Assembly (NCBI GenBank): GCA_019022495.1
Contig: JAFEKR010000089.1
Coordinates: 1-64,000, forward strand
Source of the DNA: Epichloe hybrida
Taxonomy: Eukaryota > Ascomycota > Sordariomycetes > Hypocreales > Clavicipitaceae
Reading direction: 5' to 3'
DNA length: 64,000 nt
The notes beneath the pieces are model-generated. The model was not told where the DNA came from. It did no database searches and worked only from the letters and a program-made list of their open reading frames with translations. The position numbers and the translations under genes are program-made. This document shows, piece by piece, positions 34,009 to 45,600 of this stretch. Within the stretch, counting starts at the first letter, position 1. Each line of letters begins with the position of its first letter.

Positions 34009-37000
34009 ATATTATTTTACATTACTTATTATAGTAATAGCTTAAAATAGCTTATAATAGCTCATAATAGCTTATATTACTAATATTATTTATATTACTA
34101 ATATTACTAATATTACTTATATTACTTATATTACTTATAATATTACTAGTGTTAAAGTTTAATTAAAAATAAATAACTAATAAATAATTTAAATATAAAA
34201 ACTAGTAAGTATAAGTAAATTACTATAGAAAAAGCTTAACTTTTTAATTATTTAGTATTTTAAGATTTTTTAAAATATTAATAAAATAAAATTCTTTTCT
34301 CTTTTTTATTTTTAAAAATTCTAATATATTAATTAATAGTACTATTAATAAGTAAATAATATACTATATAAGACTTACTTTTTAAAAGACTATATAACTA
34401 AGTAAATAAGCTATATATAATATAATTTATTAAACTAACTTTTAAAGCTTATTTTCTATTATCTTTAAGATTAAAGAAATTATATTAAATATATTTATTA
34501 TATTTATTATTAAATATTTAAGTTATTTTAAAGTAACTTTTCTACGTATTTTTACTAATTCTTTTTCTAGAAAAACCTTAAAAGTTAATATAATTGTTTA
34601 TAATTTTAATAAAATAGCTAAGTAACTAGGAATTCCTATTTTATATAAATTTAAATATTCTCTTAATAATAAGATAATAATACATATTTATATAATATTA
34701 TTAGAATTTTAGTCTTATTTATATATAATAAAAAATAATTTCTTTAGGGTATATACTATATTAAAAGTAAAAAAAGTATATTAAAAAGAATAGTAAATCT
34801 AAAAAAAAAGATATTAAAGTAAATAAACCTATAGTATATATAAAAAAAAACAGGCTATAAGATAAGACTAAAAGATTCTATATTTAGCTACTATATACCT
34901 ATAATTAGCTTAATAGTCTAAATTAGCTTAGACTATAAAATATTATAACTAAATAACTAAATTATAAAAGAAAATAAGCATAATATTAAGTTTATAAAGA
35001 AAAATCCAAAGAAAAATATATCTTAATTATATATAAGTTTTCTATTTTTAGTAACAATTACATGTAATTATGTAGTTGTAGTTGTAATTAATTGTAATTA
35101 TTACAACTACAATTACAATTAATTACATGTAGTTAACAATTATAATTAATTAATTACACCCTGGTAACAATTACAACTACAATTACAAGGTACCCCCTAA
35201 AAACTACATTAATTACACTACATACAATTGTCTGCCTAAGAGTAAGGGGAAGCCTTATCTTAATTAGGATATATATACTTACTAAAGAATATATATATCT
35301 TTATTTATACTCTTAAGAGTAATAGTTTAAGAAAAAGAAAATAGCCTTTTTACTTATAACTTCTTATAAGTTTATAAAGGTAATATATAATAAGGCTATT
35401 ATATATACTATTATAGAAGTTATAAAAGATAAGTTTATTACCCTTAAAGATAATAAGAAAGTAAAAATATATAAAACTATTAAAGATATCCCTAAGAAAC
35501 TATATAAGTTTAAAGACATATTTATAGTAAATAAAGTAAGTAGTTTACTATTAAGAAAGAAAACTAATTATATAATTAACCTAATACCTAGGGCTATGCC
35601 CTTATATAAACTAATTTACCCTCTCTCCTAAAGTAAGTTAAAGGAGCTCTATAAATATATTAATAAAAACCTATAGAAAGGCTAGATAAGACCCTTTAAG
35701 AGCCTTATAGGTATACCTATCCTATTTATACTAAAGAAAAATAAAATACTTTAACTATATATAAATTATTAAGGACTTAATAAAGTAATATAAAAGAATT
35801 ACTATACTCTCCCTTTAATTTTAGAGATCTTAAACTAGTGCTAAGGAGCTTACTACTTCTTAAAGATTAATATTAAGGATACTTACTATTAAATTTATAT
35901 TAAAGAGAGTAATAAGTAAAAGACTATATTTTATACCTATTATAAATACTATAAATATCTTATAATACCCTTTAAGCTAACTAATATACTAGTTACTTTT
36001 TAAAGCTATATTTATAAAGTGCTTTATAAGCTAGTAAATACTATTTATATAGTATATCTAAATAATATCCTTATTTTCTTAAAAATATAAAAGAAATACA
36101 CTATATATATTAAGGAAGTTTTAGAATATATAAGGTTAGTAAAGTTATATATAAAACCCTTAAAGTATTTATTTTACTAGGAATTAGTAAAATTTCTAGG
36201 GTTTATTCTATTAGTTAATAGCATTTTAATAGATATATATAAAGTAAATATAATCTAAGACTAAAAGAAGCCTATAAGCTTTAAAGATATATAGTCTTTC
36301 CTAGGATTTTATAACTTTTACTAAAGGTTTATTTACTAATACTCTAGGATTATAGCACCCTTATATATACTAATAAAAGGTAGTTAAAATAGTATTTAGA
36401 CTAGGAAGTTTATATTTAAGGAAAGAGAATAGCTAGTATTTAACTAGCTAAAAGATACCTTTTAATAAGTACCTTTTCTTTATTATTATAACTTAAGTTA
36501 GCTAGTGTGTATTAAGATAAATACTTTAGTCTTTATAATAGTAAGAATTTTATCTTAGTAAGATAATAAGGGCTAATAGTATTCTATAGTATTTTAGTTA
36601 AGGAAGTTTATAAATACTAAATATAATTATAGTATAGTAAATTAGGAGTTACTTACTATAGTAAAGTTATTTAAACACTAGTAATACTATATTAAAGGTA
36701 TAGTAACCCTAGTAAAGGTCCTATTAGATTACTATAACTTATAGACTTTTATAAAATAGTAAAAGCTAAATAGAAAATAAGCTAAATAGTGTATATTTCT
36801 CTGCCCTTTTTACTTTATAATTAGGTATAGACCTAGGAAAAGTAACCTAGTAAATATACTATTAAGATAGTCTAATTATAAAGGTAAACCCTTAATAAAT
36901 AAGTTACTTTTACTAAAGCTTTAAAAGAAAATAATAGCTACTAAAGAACTAGTAAAAGAAAAGATACTAATATATAAGAGAAAATATAGTAAGATACCTT

Positions 37001-38117
37001 TAGGGGAGGAAAATACCCTAGTTATAATATATTAAAGAGAATATAATAAGATACCTTTAAGGGAGGAAAATACCCTAGTCTTAGTAAAGAGGCTTAGTAA
37101 AATACCTTTAAGGGAGGAAAATACCCTAGCTACTATAAAGAGAGCTTTAGAGGCTAAAGTAACCTAGTTAAGAGGCTAGTTAGCTACTATAAATCTAGTA
37201 AAAGATTAGCTAAATAAGGGTAATTTCTAGGAGAAAGTAATATATATCTAAGATATTAGCATAGTATAAGAGATATAGGAGACTATTAAGCTACTAAATC
37301 CTTACTAATCTAGGCTAAATAAACTATTAGTATAATTACTATAGAAAGCATAGGATTAAGATTTAGATTTATAAAGGTAAAATAGTAAGATTAATAATTC
37401 CCTAGTAAAAGGTAAGGGAAAAGCTAGTCTATAGTTATATAGTATAAGGGGCCTCCTAATATACTAAGACTAAGTAGTTATTCCCTAGGAGCTTATCTTA
37501 TAATAGAAGCTTTTATAGCTATACTATAATAATTTACTAGTAAGTTACTTTAGGACTAAATATACTCTTAAGCTATTAAAGCATTACTTTTAGTAGCTAG
37601 GTATAAGTAAGTTAGTATTTAACTATATTATAAGCTATAGGGTTTACTAGTAAGTAATAGCTAGAAGGCATTACTTATATAAAAGCCTTAAATCCTTACT
37701 AATACTATAGTAACTATAAGTAAAAATCTTAATAGATTTTATTATAGGATTACTAGTTACCTAAGTAAGTAAATAAAAGACTAACATAATCCTAGTAATT
37801 ATAGACTAATTTACTAAGTACTTTATTTTCTTACTTATAACTATAATAATTAATATAGCTAAACTAGTAAAGCTTTTCTATAAGGAGATTAAACTAAGGT
37901 TTAGGGTATTAAAGGGTATTATATCTAATAGGGGATTAGTCTTTATAAGCTAATTCTAGTTAGACTTATATTACTTATTATACATAAAGCAAAGGCTTTC
38001 TATAGCGTTTTACCCCTAAACTAATAGGTAAATAAAGAGAATAAACTAAGTACTTAAGTATTACCTCTAATGCTTTATAGCTAATAACTAATAAATATAG
38101 CCTAAGCTACTCCTAAT

Positions 38118-38526
38118 CAGAGCTTTACACTCGTGTAGTGTAGTTTTTTGTGTAGTTTTTTTGTTTAATTTTATATCTAGCTAGTTATTAAAGTTATTAT
38201 CCTAAAAATCACGTAATCCTATAGAGTAAAATTCTACGAAAAATACTATATATAAATGTGAGTCCGGAAGTGGGCCCTAGGCCCACAAATTGGAAATACT
38301 ACATTTGTAGTATTTTTTAAGTGCTAAAATGTAGTAAAATGTAGTTTTTCTAATTTATGGCCAAAGGATCCACTTTTAGACCCACTTTTATATATAACTA
38401 CACTGTAGTTTTTAAGTTAGCTATCTAAAAATAGAAGTTTTATATCTATATGTATTTTCTAAGATTAGATATTAATTATTTATTAGAAAAAAAAAACTAC
38501 AAGATGTAGTGTAGTGCAAAGCTCTG
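38118..38526. mobile_element. Non-autonomous hAT-like miniature element (409 bp)
   Basis: Flanked by the 8-bp duplication CTCCTAAT (38,110-38,117 and 38,527-38,534). Terminal inverted repeats: CAGAGCTTTACACT at the left and CAGAGCTTTGCACT read inward from the right, followed on both sides by GTGTAGTGTAG-like subterminal motifs. No coding capacity. It interrupts the integrase region of gypsy copy B. The termini differ from the 5.1-kb hAT above, so another hAT family mobilised it. It keeps some GC-rich stretches and is less mutated than its surroundings. Confidence 0.92.
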
Positions 38527-39167
38527 CTCCTAATAGCCTAATTTACCTATAATAATATAGTAAATAAAACTATAGGCTATTTACCTAAGTTTTACCTAGC
38601 TCTTAGGGATAAGACTAAAGAAAGAGAGGTACTAGAAGCTTATATATATATTATAAAGCTATATAAAGTTAAAGAGTAGCTAAAGTAAAACTAGGTAAAA
38701 GTTACTAAGACCTAAGTAAAGTACTATAACTAGTGTTACTAGCTACTAATACTAAAAAGAGGTAACCTAGTACTATTATTAGTAAAGAATATTAAGCTTA
38801 AGGATATAAAATAAAAGCTAACCCCTAGATTTATTAGATTATTTTAAGTACTTAATACTATAGGAAAATAAGTATATTAACTAATATTACCTAAAAAATA
38901 TAGTTAGCTATATAATATATTCTATATTAGCCTATTAAAGCTATAGAATTACTATAAAAACACTAGAGATAAGGAAATACTAATACTAGACTTAGAGAAT
39001 AAAGATAATAAGTATAAAGTTAAGGAGGTTAAGGACTATAAGAAAACCTATAAAAGTAATAAATAACTAGTAAAATAGAAGGGTTAGCTAAGTAAATATA
39101 ACTAATAGATTCTAGTAAATAATATAGAAAGCGCTTAATGCGTAATTTAAGCATTTCACTAAAGTAA

Positions 39168-39355
39168 GTCTAGTAAGAAAGGTAGTAACATAGGATTAAA
39201 GCACTAATAAAGAAACATAAATATACTATAGAAAAGACCTAACCTTATTAGTTACTAAGTAGGTCTAGTAATAAAGATAGTAACACGGGATTAAGGCACT
39301 AATAAAGGAACACAAACACGCTATAGAAAAGGCCTAATCTTATTAGTTACTATAA
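39168..39355. repeat. 95-bp tandem duplication in the 3' part of gypsy copy B
   Basis: Two copies with a 95-base period starting GTCTAGTAA; the second keeps CACGGGATT, CACAAACACGC and GGCCTAAT where the first has the T/A versions. The copies differ by RIP-type transitions, mostly in the first. Confidence 0.85.
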
Positions 39356-40130
39356 AAACTATTGCCTAAAGGCCTAGGTTATGCTACTAAATAATAAAGG
39401 AAAACACGCCTAGAGCGTAAGCAAAATAATAGGAAAACCCTTTATTATAGCCCCTATATAGGAGACTATAGTCTAGCTATTAAAGCTATACTCTACCTAG
39501 TTCTTATTACCTTAAATTACTTTCTCTATAGCATAGTAAAAGTAATAAACCACTATAACCTAGGCTATATACCTAGTGTTAAAGGGCTAGAGCTAAAGGA
39601 CTATTCTTACCTCCTAGATAGATATAGTATCCTTAAGGTTCTCCTATAGAAAAGTTAGTAAAAACTAAGTAAAAGAATAAGGAAAAGCTATATATAAACT
39701 AAAAGAGAGGGAAAGAGAGCTATAGCTACTAAGGAAACTTATAGCTACTACTATAAAACTAGATAGTTTTAGTATAAGATAAAGGTAGCCTATATAGAAA
39801 GATTAGTAAGGAATAGGTAAAAAATAAGTAACTTAATACACTTAATATGCCTTTATAGCACTAGTTAACCTAAAGGTAATGTAGTGCTTGGTATTAGCAT
39901 AGTTAAAACCTATTACTAAGTTTAAGATATATATAGTAAAGCTATAGTAAGTTATATCTAAAAACATAGGGATACTCTCCTTATCCTTAGTAGTAATAGT
40001 AGTGTCTATAAGGGCCTAAAACTATTTATAAATAACCAAAAGGTCCTAGAAGTCACTAGCTAAAGTTAGCATAGCCTAGTATAGAAAAGTTAGCGATTTG
40101 CGGCCATAGGACAACAAAATACTAAGCGAC

Positions 40131-40349
40131 TGTTATGGACTGGCCCCTAGGCGACTGCGATAGGGCGTTAAGATAGTATTAAGAGACTTAAGGAGAAAGG
40201 AAAAAAGGTAAGAGGCTATCTCTAGTAGTGCCCCCTTATACCCCCCTTAGCTACTTATATAAGCCTCCTTTCCTTACCTTAATTACTTTTACTACTTCTC
40301 TCTTTAACTACTATATAAATAATACTTAGGCAAAGCCTAAGCCCTTATA
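40131..40349 (-). repeat. 3' LTR of the second gypsy element
   Basis: 219 bp. The outer end TGTTATGGACTGGCCCC is preserved; the inner half is RIP-mutated compared with its partner at 53,932-54,150, whose preserved and mutated halves are the other way round. Confidence 0.92.
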
Positions 40350-42642
40350 TATACCCTTACTTACCTATTATTAATAAACTCCCCTTTATATTAACCCCTA
40401 GTAACGTGTGTAACACTTATATTATATATTCCCTTAGTTATTATAATAAAAACTATCCTTACTAATAGCTATTTGTAAAGCGTCTAATAGGCACTTACCT
40501 TACTACCTTATTATTTATTATAGTAACCCCCCCTTACTTCTAGGTATTATTTTATGGTATATATAATATATTTGCCTTGCTAATAAGTTATTTATTATGA
40601 ATAATTACCTTACCCTTACCTATTATATATAATATATTTGCCTTACTAATAGGTTATTTATTATAAATAATTACCTTACCCTTACTTATTTATAGTATAC
40701 TTAATATAAGTATAACTTTTACTATAAATATCTTACTTTAGCTTATACTTATCTTACTTTCCCCTTTATATAATACTATCCCTTTATTATTATAATCCTA
40801 TTATACCTTCCTTATTATCTTATTAGTTCTCTTCTTCTAAATAATTATTTTCTTTACTAAAATACCTTAATACTAAACTAATACCCTTACTCCTATAGCT
40901 TTAGCTACTATAGGAGTAATTACTCTTACTACACTAATATTCTATTTTATTAGTAAGTACCTTATAAAGGGAAACTCTAATAATAAATAGTATACTATAC
41001 CTAAATTAGTCTAGTGTCCTTATAGTCCTTATATTAAATAGGCTCTTACTACTAGTGTTTTAAACTATTATTTACCCTAAAGTAAGAAGTTATATTCTCC
41101 TTATTAGTAGTATTATATTACCTATATATAGTACACTAGGCTACTATTTACTAACCTATAACTCTAATATACCCTTAAGGATCTTAAGGCTAAAATCACT
41201 ATAAGTATATATATTATTAAGCCTAGAGTCCCTAAGACTATAACTATAAAGAAAAAGATACCTATCTTATTATAAAGATATTACTATCTTATTAGTTACT
41301 AGAATGCTCTCCTTAGTTAGGCGTAATTTAACCTAGCTTCTATATACTTAGCTCTTAGGGTATCTCTAGCTATAAATACCTCTATAATAAATATAACTAG
41401 CCTTAATATTATTCCCTTTATTAGCACTAGCCCTTTAGCTAGTTATAGTATAGTATAGTCTATATAATAAGTTACTAGCATTTTATTCTAGTAAAACTAA
41501 TAAGTTATTAGTAGCCTAAATACTATATATAAAGAAATGCATAAATAGTTTACTACTCTTATCTAAGCGCTTACCCCTTATTATTATAGTAAGAACTAAT
41601 ACTATTATTAAATTACTAAGTTAGGTAATAACTCCCTTTCCTATTATTACTAGTAGCTTACTTATTTTCTCTTTAAGTTAAAGTTAGCTAGTTTTTCTCC
41701 TAAATATGCCCTTAAAAACCCTAGAGCTAGCTAATCTCTAGCTAGAAATAATATTCCTTATCTTACTAGTATTACTATCCTTACTTACTATCCCCCCCCT
41801 TATACTTTAGTTATACCTTTACCTATATATACTTTATATACTAACCTTACTTATACTATTTAAAACCTAGGTTATATCCCTAGTAAATAACTCTTTATAC
41901 TATAACCTTTACTAAGTAAATATACTATAGCTATATTAGTAAAGCACTAACTCTAAATAAAGGTAATATATACTTATATAAACTCTCTTATTAATTTAGA
42001 TAAAGACTTAGAGAATAATTATTCCCTTTAAGTAATAGTAGTAAATTATAATATATTAGTATCTTAAATATATATAAGAGTCTTTATAGGTAAATAAGTT
42101 TTCTAAAATTAACTTAGTTTATTATTATATTATATATTTCCTTATTTTACCTTAAACTTATTAAGGGCTTATATTTATACTATATTCTCTAATAGTTTCT
42201 ATATAAGCTATATATAGCTTACTTACTTTATAAGTATATTATATCTCTTGCCCTAGCCTAAGGTATTTTAAGCCACTAGGATTTGCTTAACCTAATATTC
42301 CTTAATAAGTTTATTATTACCCTTTACTAGAACTTATTCTAGTCCTAGATAGAAGTCTTAAAGCTTCTAACTAAGGAAAGGGTTCTTTATAGTATATTTA
42401 ATAAGGTCTATATAAAATACTAGGTAAATACCTCTTAGGATATTAAGCTATACTATAAGTAATATTAGGACTTTTATAACTATATACTTTACTACTACCT
42501 AATTAAGATTTTATAAAGGGTAGTTAGTTTTAATATTTTTAAGTAAAAGCTATACCTTATCTCTAACCTAAAACTATTTTACTAGCTAATATAAAGTAAA
42601 TATAGTATCCTACTACCTTTATTATATATAGGCTATTATAGC
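40350..42642 (-). pseudogene. 3' remainder of the second gypsy internal region
   Basis: Continuation of the element beyond the copia insertion point. Strongly AT-rich; no domain could be recognised with confidence. Presumably the 3' end of pol and non-coding sequence. Confidence 0.6.
40561..40692. repeat. 66-bp tandem duplication
   Basis: ATATAATATATTTGCCTT... occurs twice with a 66-base period inside the second gypsy element, near its 3' LTR; few differences, all transitions. Confidence 0.8.
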
Positions 42643-45600
42643 TGTGGCTTCCTTCGGACCCTCGGACAATAGATAGTCTAACCGTGGCTAAAGAGTGGAG
42701 CCACCGAAGGGATGCACGCAATGCGATTAGATACATCGCGAGCTACCCCGCTCCGTTAGCAGTAGCACCGCACTATAGCCTTACTTTTCCCCCTTTTTAC
42801 CTACTTTCTCTTCTAGCTAGATTCCTCTCCTTCTCCCTCTTCTTCTCTCTTAGTTATTAGCTATTATTATTATTAACTTTATTAAATTTAACCTCTTTGC
42901 ACTAGTGTAACGTTCCTTAGTGTAACTAATACTAATTAGTAGTTAACTATAACTATAGATAAGTTAGGTATTATAAGAAAAGATATTTCTATAGATAACG
43001 CAGCCCCTTACCTCTTAAGCTAACCTAGATAGGCTATTTAGGTAAAGAGGCATAACTATAGAGTGTGCTAAAGGAAGATAGACTAGAATCCTAGTTATAG
43101 GCTTATTAGACTTCTAAGGGATTAATCTATTAACCCTTAGGCTTATAGGATATAACCTTATTATATCTATCTAGGATATTTAGTTAATTATTAATCTTAT
43201 TATCTATTACAAGAAAACTAACTAAATAACTAAATCTATTACTATAAGGCATTTTATTTAAACCTAACATTAAAAACAATCCTTAGCTAAGCTAGCTAAC
43301 CTATATAACCTCCTTCTACACTCTCTTTATAACCCCTCTTCTCTCTTTATAGCTTTTTACGCCTTAGTGTTTTAAAAATTAAGTTATTTCTGCTTTTACG
43401 CTATCTTTATAGCTTGCTTTTCTCTCTTTTTGCTATTTTTCCCTCTTTTATACTTTTTCCGTTGTTTTTTGTTATTTCCCTCTATTTATCCTGTTAATCC
43501 TATTTATCTTATTTATCCTATTCTATTTATCCTATTTATCCTACCCTATTTATCCTGTTTATCCTATTTACCCTGTTTTTCCTATTTTTCCTATTTTGCC
43601 TATTTTTTAGATTTACCTAGTCTATCCCTCTTAATAAGCGTAGAAATTACGCTATTATTATACTACTATTTGCTTTTTTTTAAATTATTTAAGAAGACTA
43701 AACCCTTCTTAAGAAAGGGATAGAATTAAATATTAGACTATTAATAAGATAGACTCCTTACCTTACTTCCCTTAATAATAAGATATCCTAAAAGCCTTTA
43801 GAAATAGCTTCTAAAAGACTAGAAAAGAATAGTTTACTAAGGTAACTATAGCTATATTTATTTATACTTATAAGAGACTAGGAAGAGCTTACCTAGCTAA
43901 ACCTAGAGGCTACTATATAGCCTAAACTTAATAATTAGATTATAAGGTTTATTTACACTAGTAAGCATTAAAATTAGTAAGGAAAAGACCTTTAGGAGAA
44001 CTTTAAAGAAGATTTTAAAGGTTAGATAAAAGACATATTTAGGAGAGCTTCTAATAAGCTTATAAGAGAGCTATAAAACTCCCTATAAGATAATAATATT
44101 TATATTAGCTAAGGAGCAGGCCTTCCTATCTTAATAGCCTTTAAACATATGCTTTAAGAGATAATAATAACCCTATAGTTAGGAAATAAGTTATAATCTC
44201 CTAAACTACCTTATATATAACCCCTATAAGCCACTGCCCTAAAGAATTTCCCTAATATTCCTTACCCTTAAAAGGAATAATCTTTATATTCTCTATAAGA
44301 ACCCTTATAATAATCTTAATTATATTAGGAGTTTAACCCTTAATAGCTTACCTTTCTTTCTTATTCCTTCCCTTTAGATAAATAAATTATAAAGAAAATA
44401 TCTAAGCTTATAAAGATATATAAGGATAGTAACTACTATAGTAAGAAGCTATATAACTTTCTCTTACTAAAACTTACGCTCTTTAAGAGCAAGTATAACT
44501 AGATTAACCTCCTTAAGTTATATTTTAGTAAAGTATTCCCTATTATATTAATAGGAAATACTAAATAGCACTTTCTTAATTACCTTACTAGTAAGAACCT
44601 CTCTTATAAAGAGATAATTATAAATATCTATTAATAATTTAAAATAGAAAGTAATTAATAGTTTTATTACTATAAGTAAAGTAATATAACCCTTAAAAAT
44701 ATTATTATATAAAACCCTAATAAGAGTAAGCTTAAGTGCCTTAAGATTTTATTAACTACCTTAAAGAGAGTCTATAAAGGGCTATACCCCTCTAATATAG
44801 TAAATATAGAGCTTTATAAGTAAACCTTAAATATAGTCTCTAGTATCCCTAAATATTAGGTAGTGAAGTATATATATATGCTAGGCTTTAAGAACCTTAC
44901 TAGTAACCTCTATAAATTAATTATAATTATAAAGAGTAATATAAGGAGTAACTAATATTACTAGTATTAAGATAAAGACCTATTAGAGGTAATGTTTATA
45001 GACTACTAATATAGCTAATAGAATTAAAGAGACTAAGGAAGAGGAGGTTATTATAGTAACTCTAGATAACCTAAGTAATACTTTATCTATAGTAAGAGTA
45101 GCTACTAGTTATTAAACTATACTAATACTAAATATTAGAAAGAGAAAGAGAGGTAGTAAGCTAGTAAGAACTATTATTTACCTCCTATAGAGAAGAAGTT
45201 TTAGGTATTCCTTGCTTTATTTAAAGGAAATAATAGTAATAAGGAAAAGGAAATAAAAGACTAGGAAACATAGCTTAAGGCCTTTACTTAGGACTAAGAT
45301 AATAGTAATAATAATATTAAGAAAAAGCTATTATTAAAGGCATAACTTAGTATTATATAATTCTTCTATATAGGATTATAAACAATAAATAACGTTAATA
45401 TCCTTATAACACTTAAGAATTAAGCTTTTTAACATGCCTTACTTAAGTAAGAGCTATACCTTAAAGAGGCTTCTAATAAAGATAATTTAATCTATTATAC
45501 CTCTAAAGGACACTATTTTAAAGAGATCTTTAGAGGAATTATACTAGATATAGGAGCCTTAGGCTAATTAACTACTAGTCTAGCATAAGCTAAAGCCTTA

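Larger units (their letters stand above)
30134..35234 (-). mobile_element. hAT family DNA transposon nested in gypsy copy B
   Basis: 5,101 bp flanked by the 8-bp duplication CCTAAGAG (30,126-30,133 and 35,235-35,242); 8 bp is the hAT hallmark. The empty site can be read in inverted copy A (around 26,350-26,370), which confirms a clean insertion. The ends form imperfect inverted repeats: CAGAGGATTGTAT at the left and, on the other strand, CAGACAATTGTAT at the right. Both ends carry extensive subterminal repeats of the TTACAATTACAACTAC type (30,148-30,310; 35,050-35,215), as expected for transposase-binding regions. Confidence 0.93.
28651..39150 (+). pseudogene. Degenerate gag-pol of gypsy copy B
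   Basis: Interrupted by the hAT element (30,126-35,234) and the small hAT-like element (38,110-38,526). Recognisable parts: an aspartic-protease region near 29,890-29,960; RT from about 35,590 (YKLIYPLS, then IRPFKS, then an IVYLNNILIFL box where the usual YLDD Asp pair has become Asn); RNase H about 36,300-36,860; integrase zinc-binding and core about 37,500-38,110, resuming at 38,535 to about 38,900; chromodomain about 39,000-39,140. Stops are almost all TAA/TAG at positions expected for Trp, Gln or Arg codons, as RIP produces. Not functional. Confidence 0.88.

Noticed and set aside
43430..43723. Open frame of 97 codons rich in Leu/Phe/Pro/Tyr on the plus strand
   Set aside because: It is the translation of a pyrimidine-rich TTTATCCTA-type leader just inside the copia LTR. 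No domain; composition explains the open frame.
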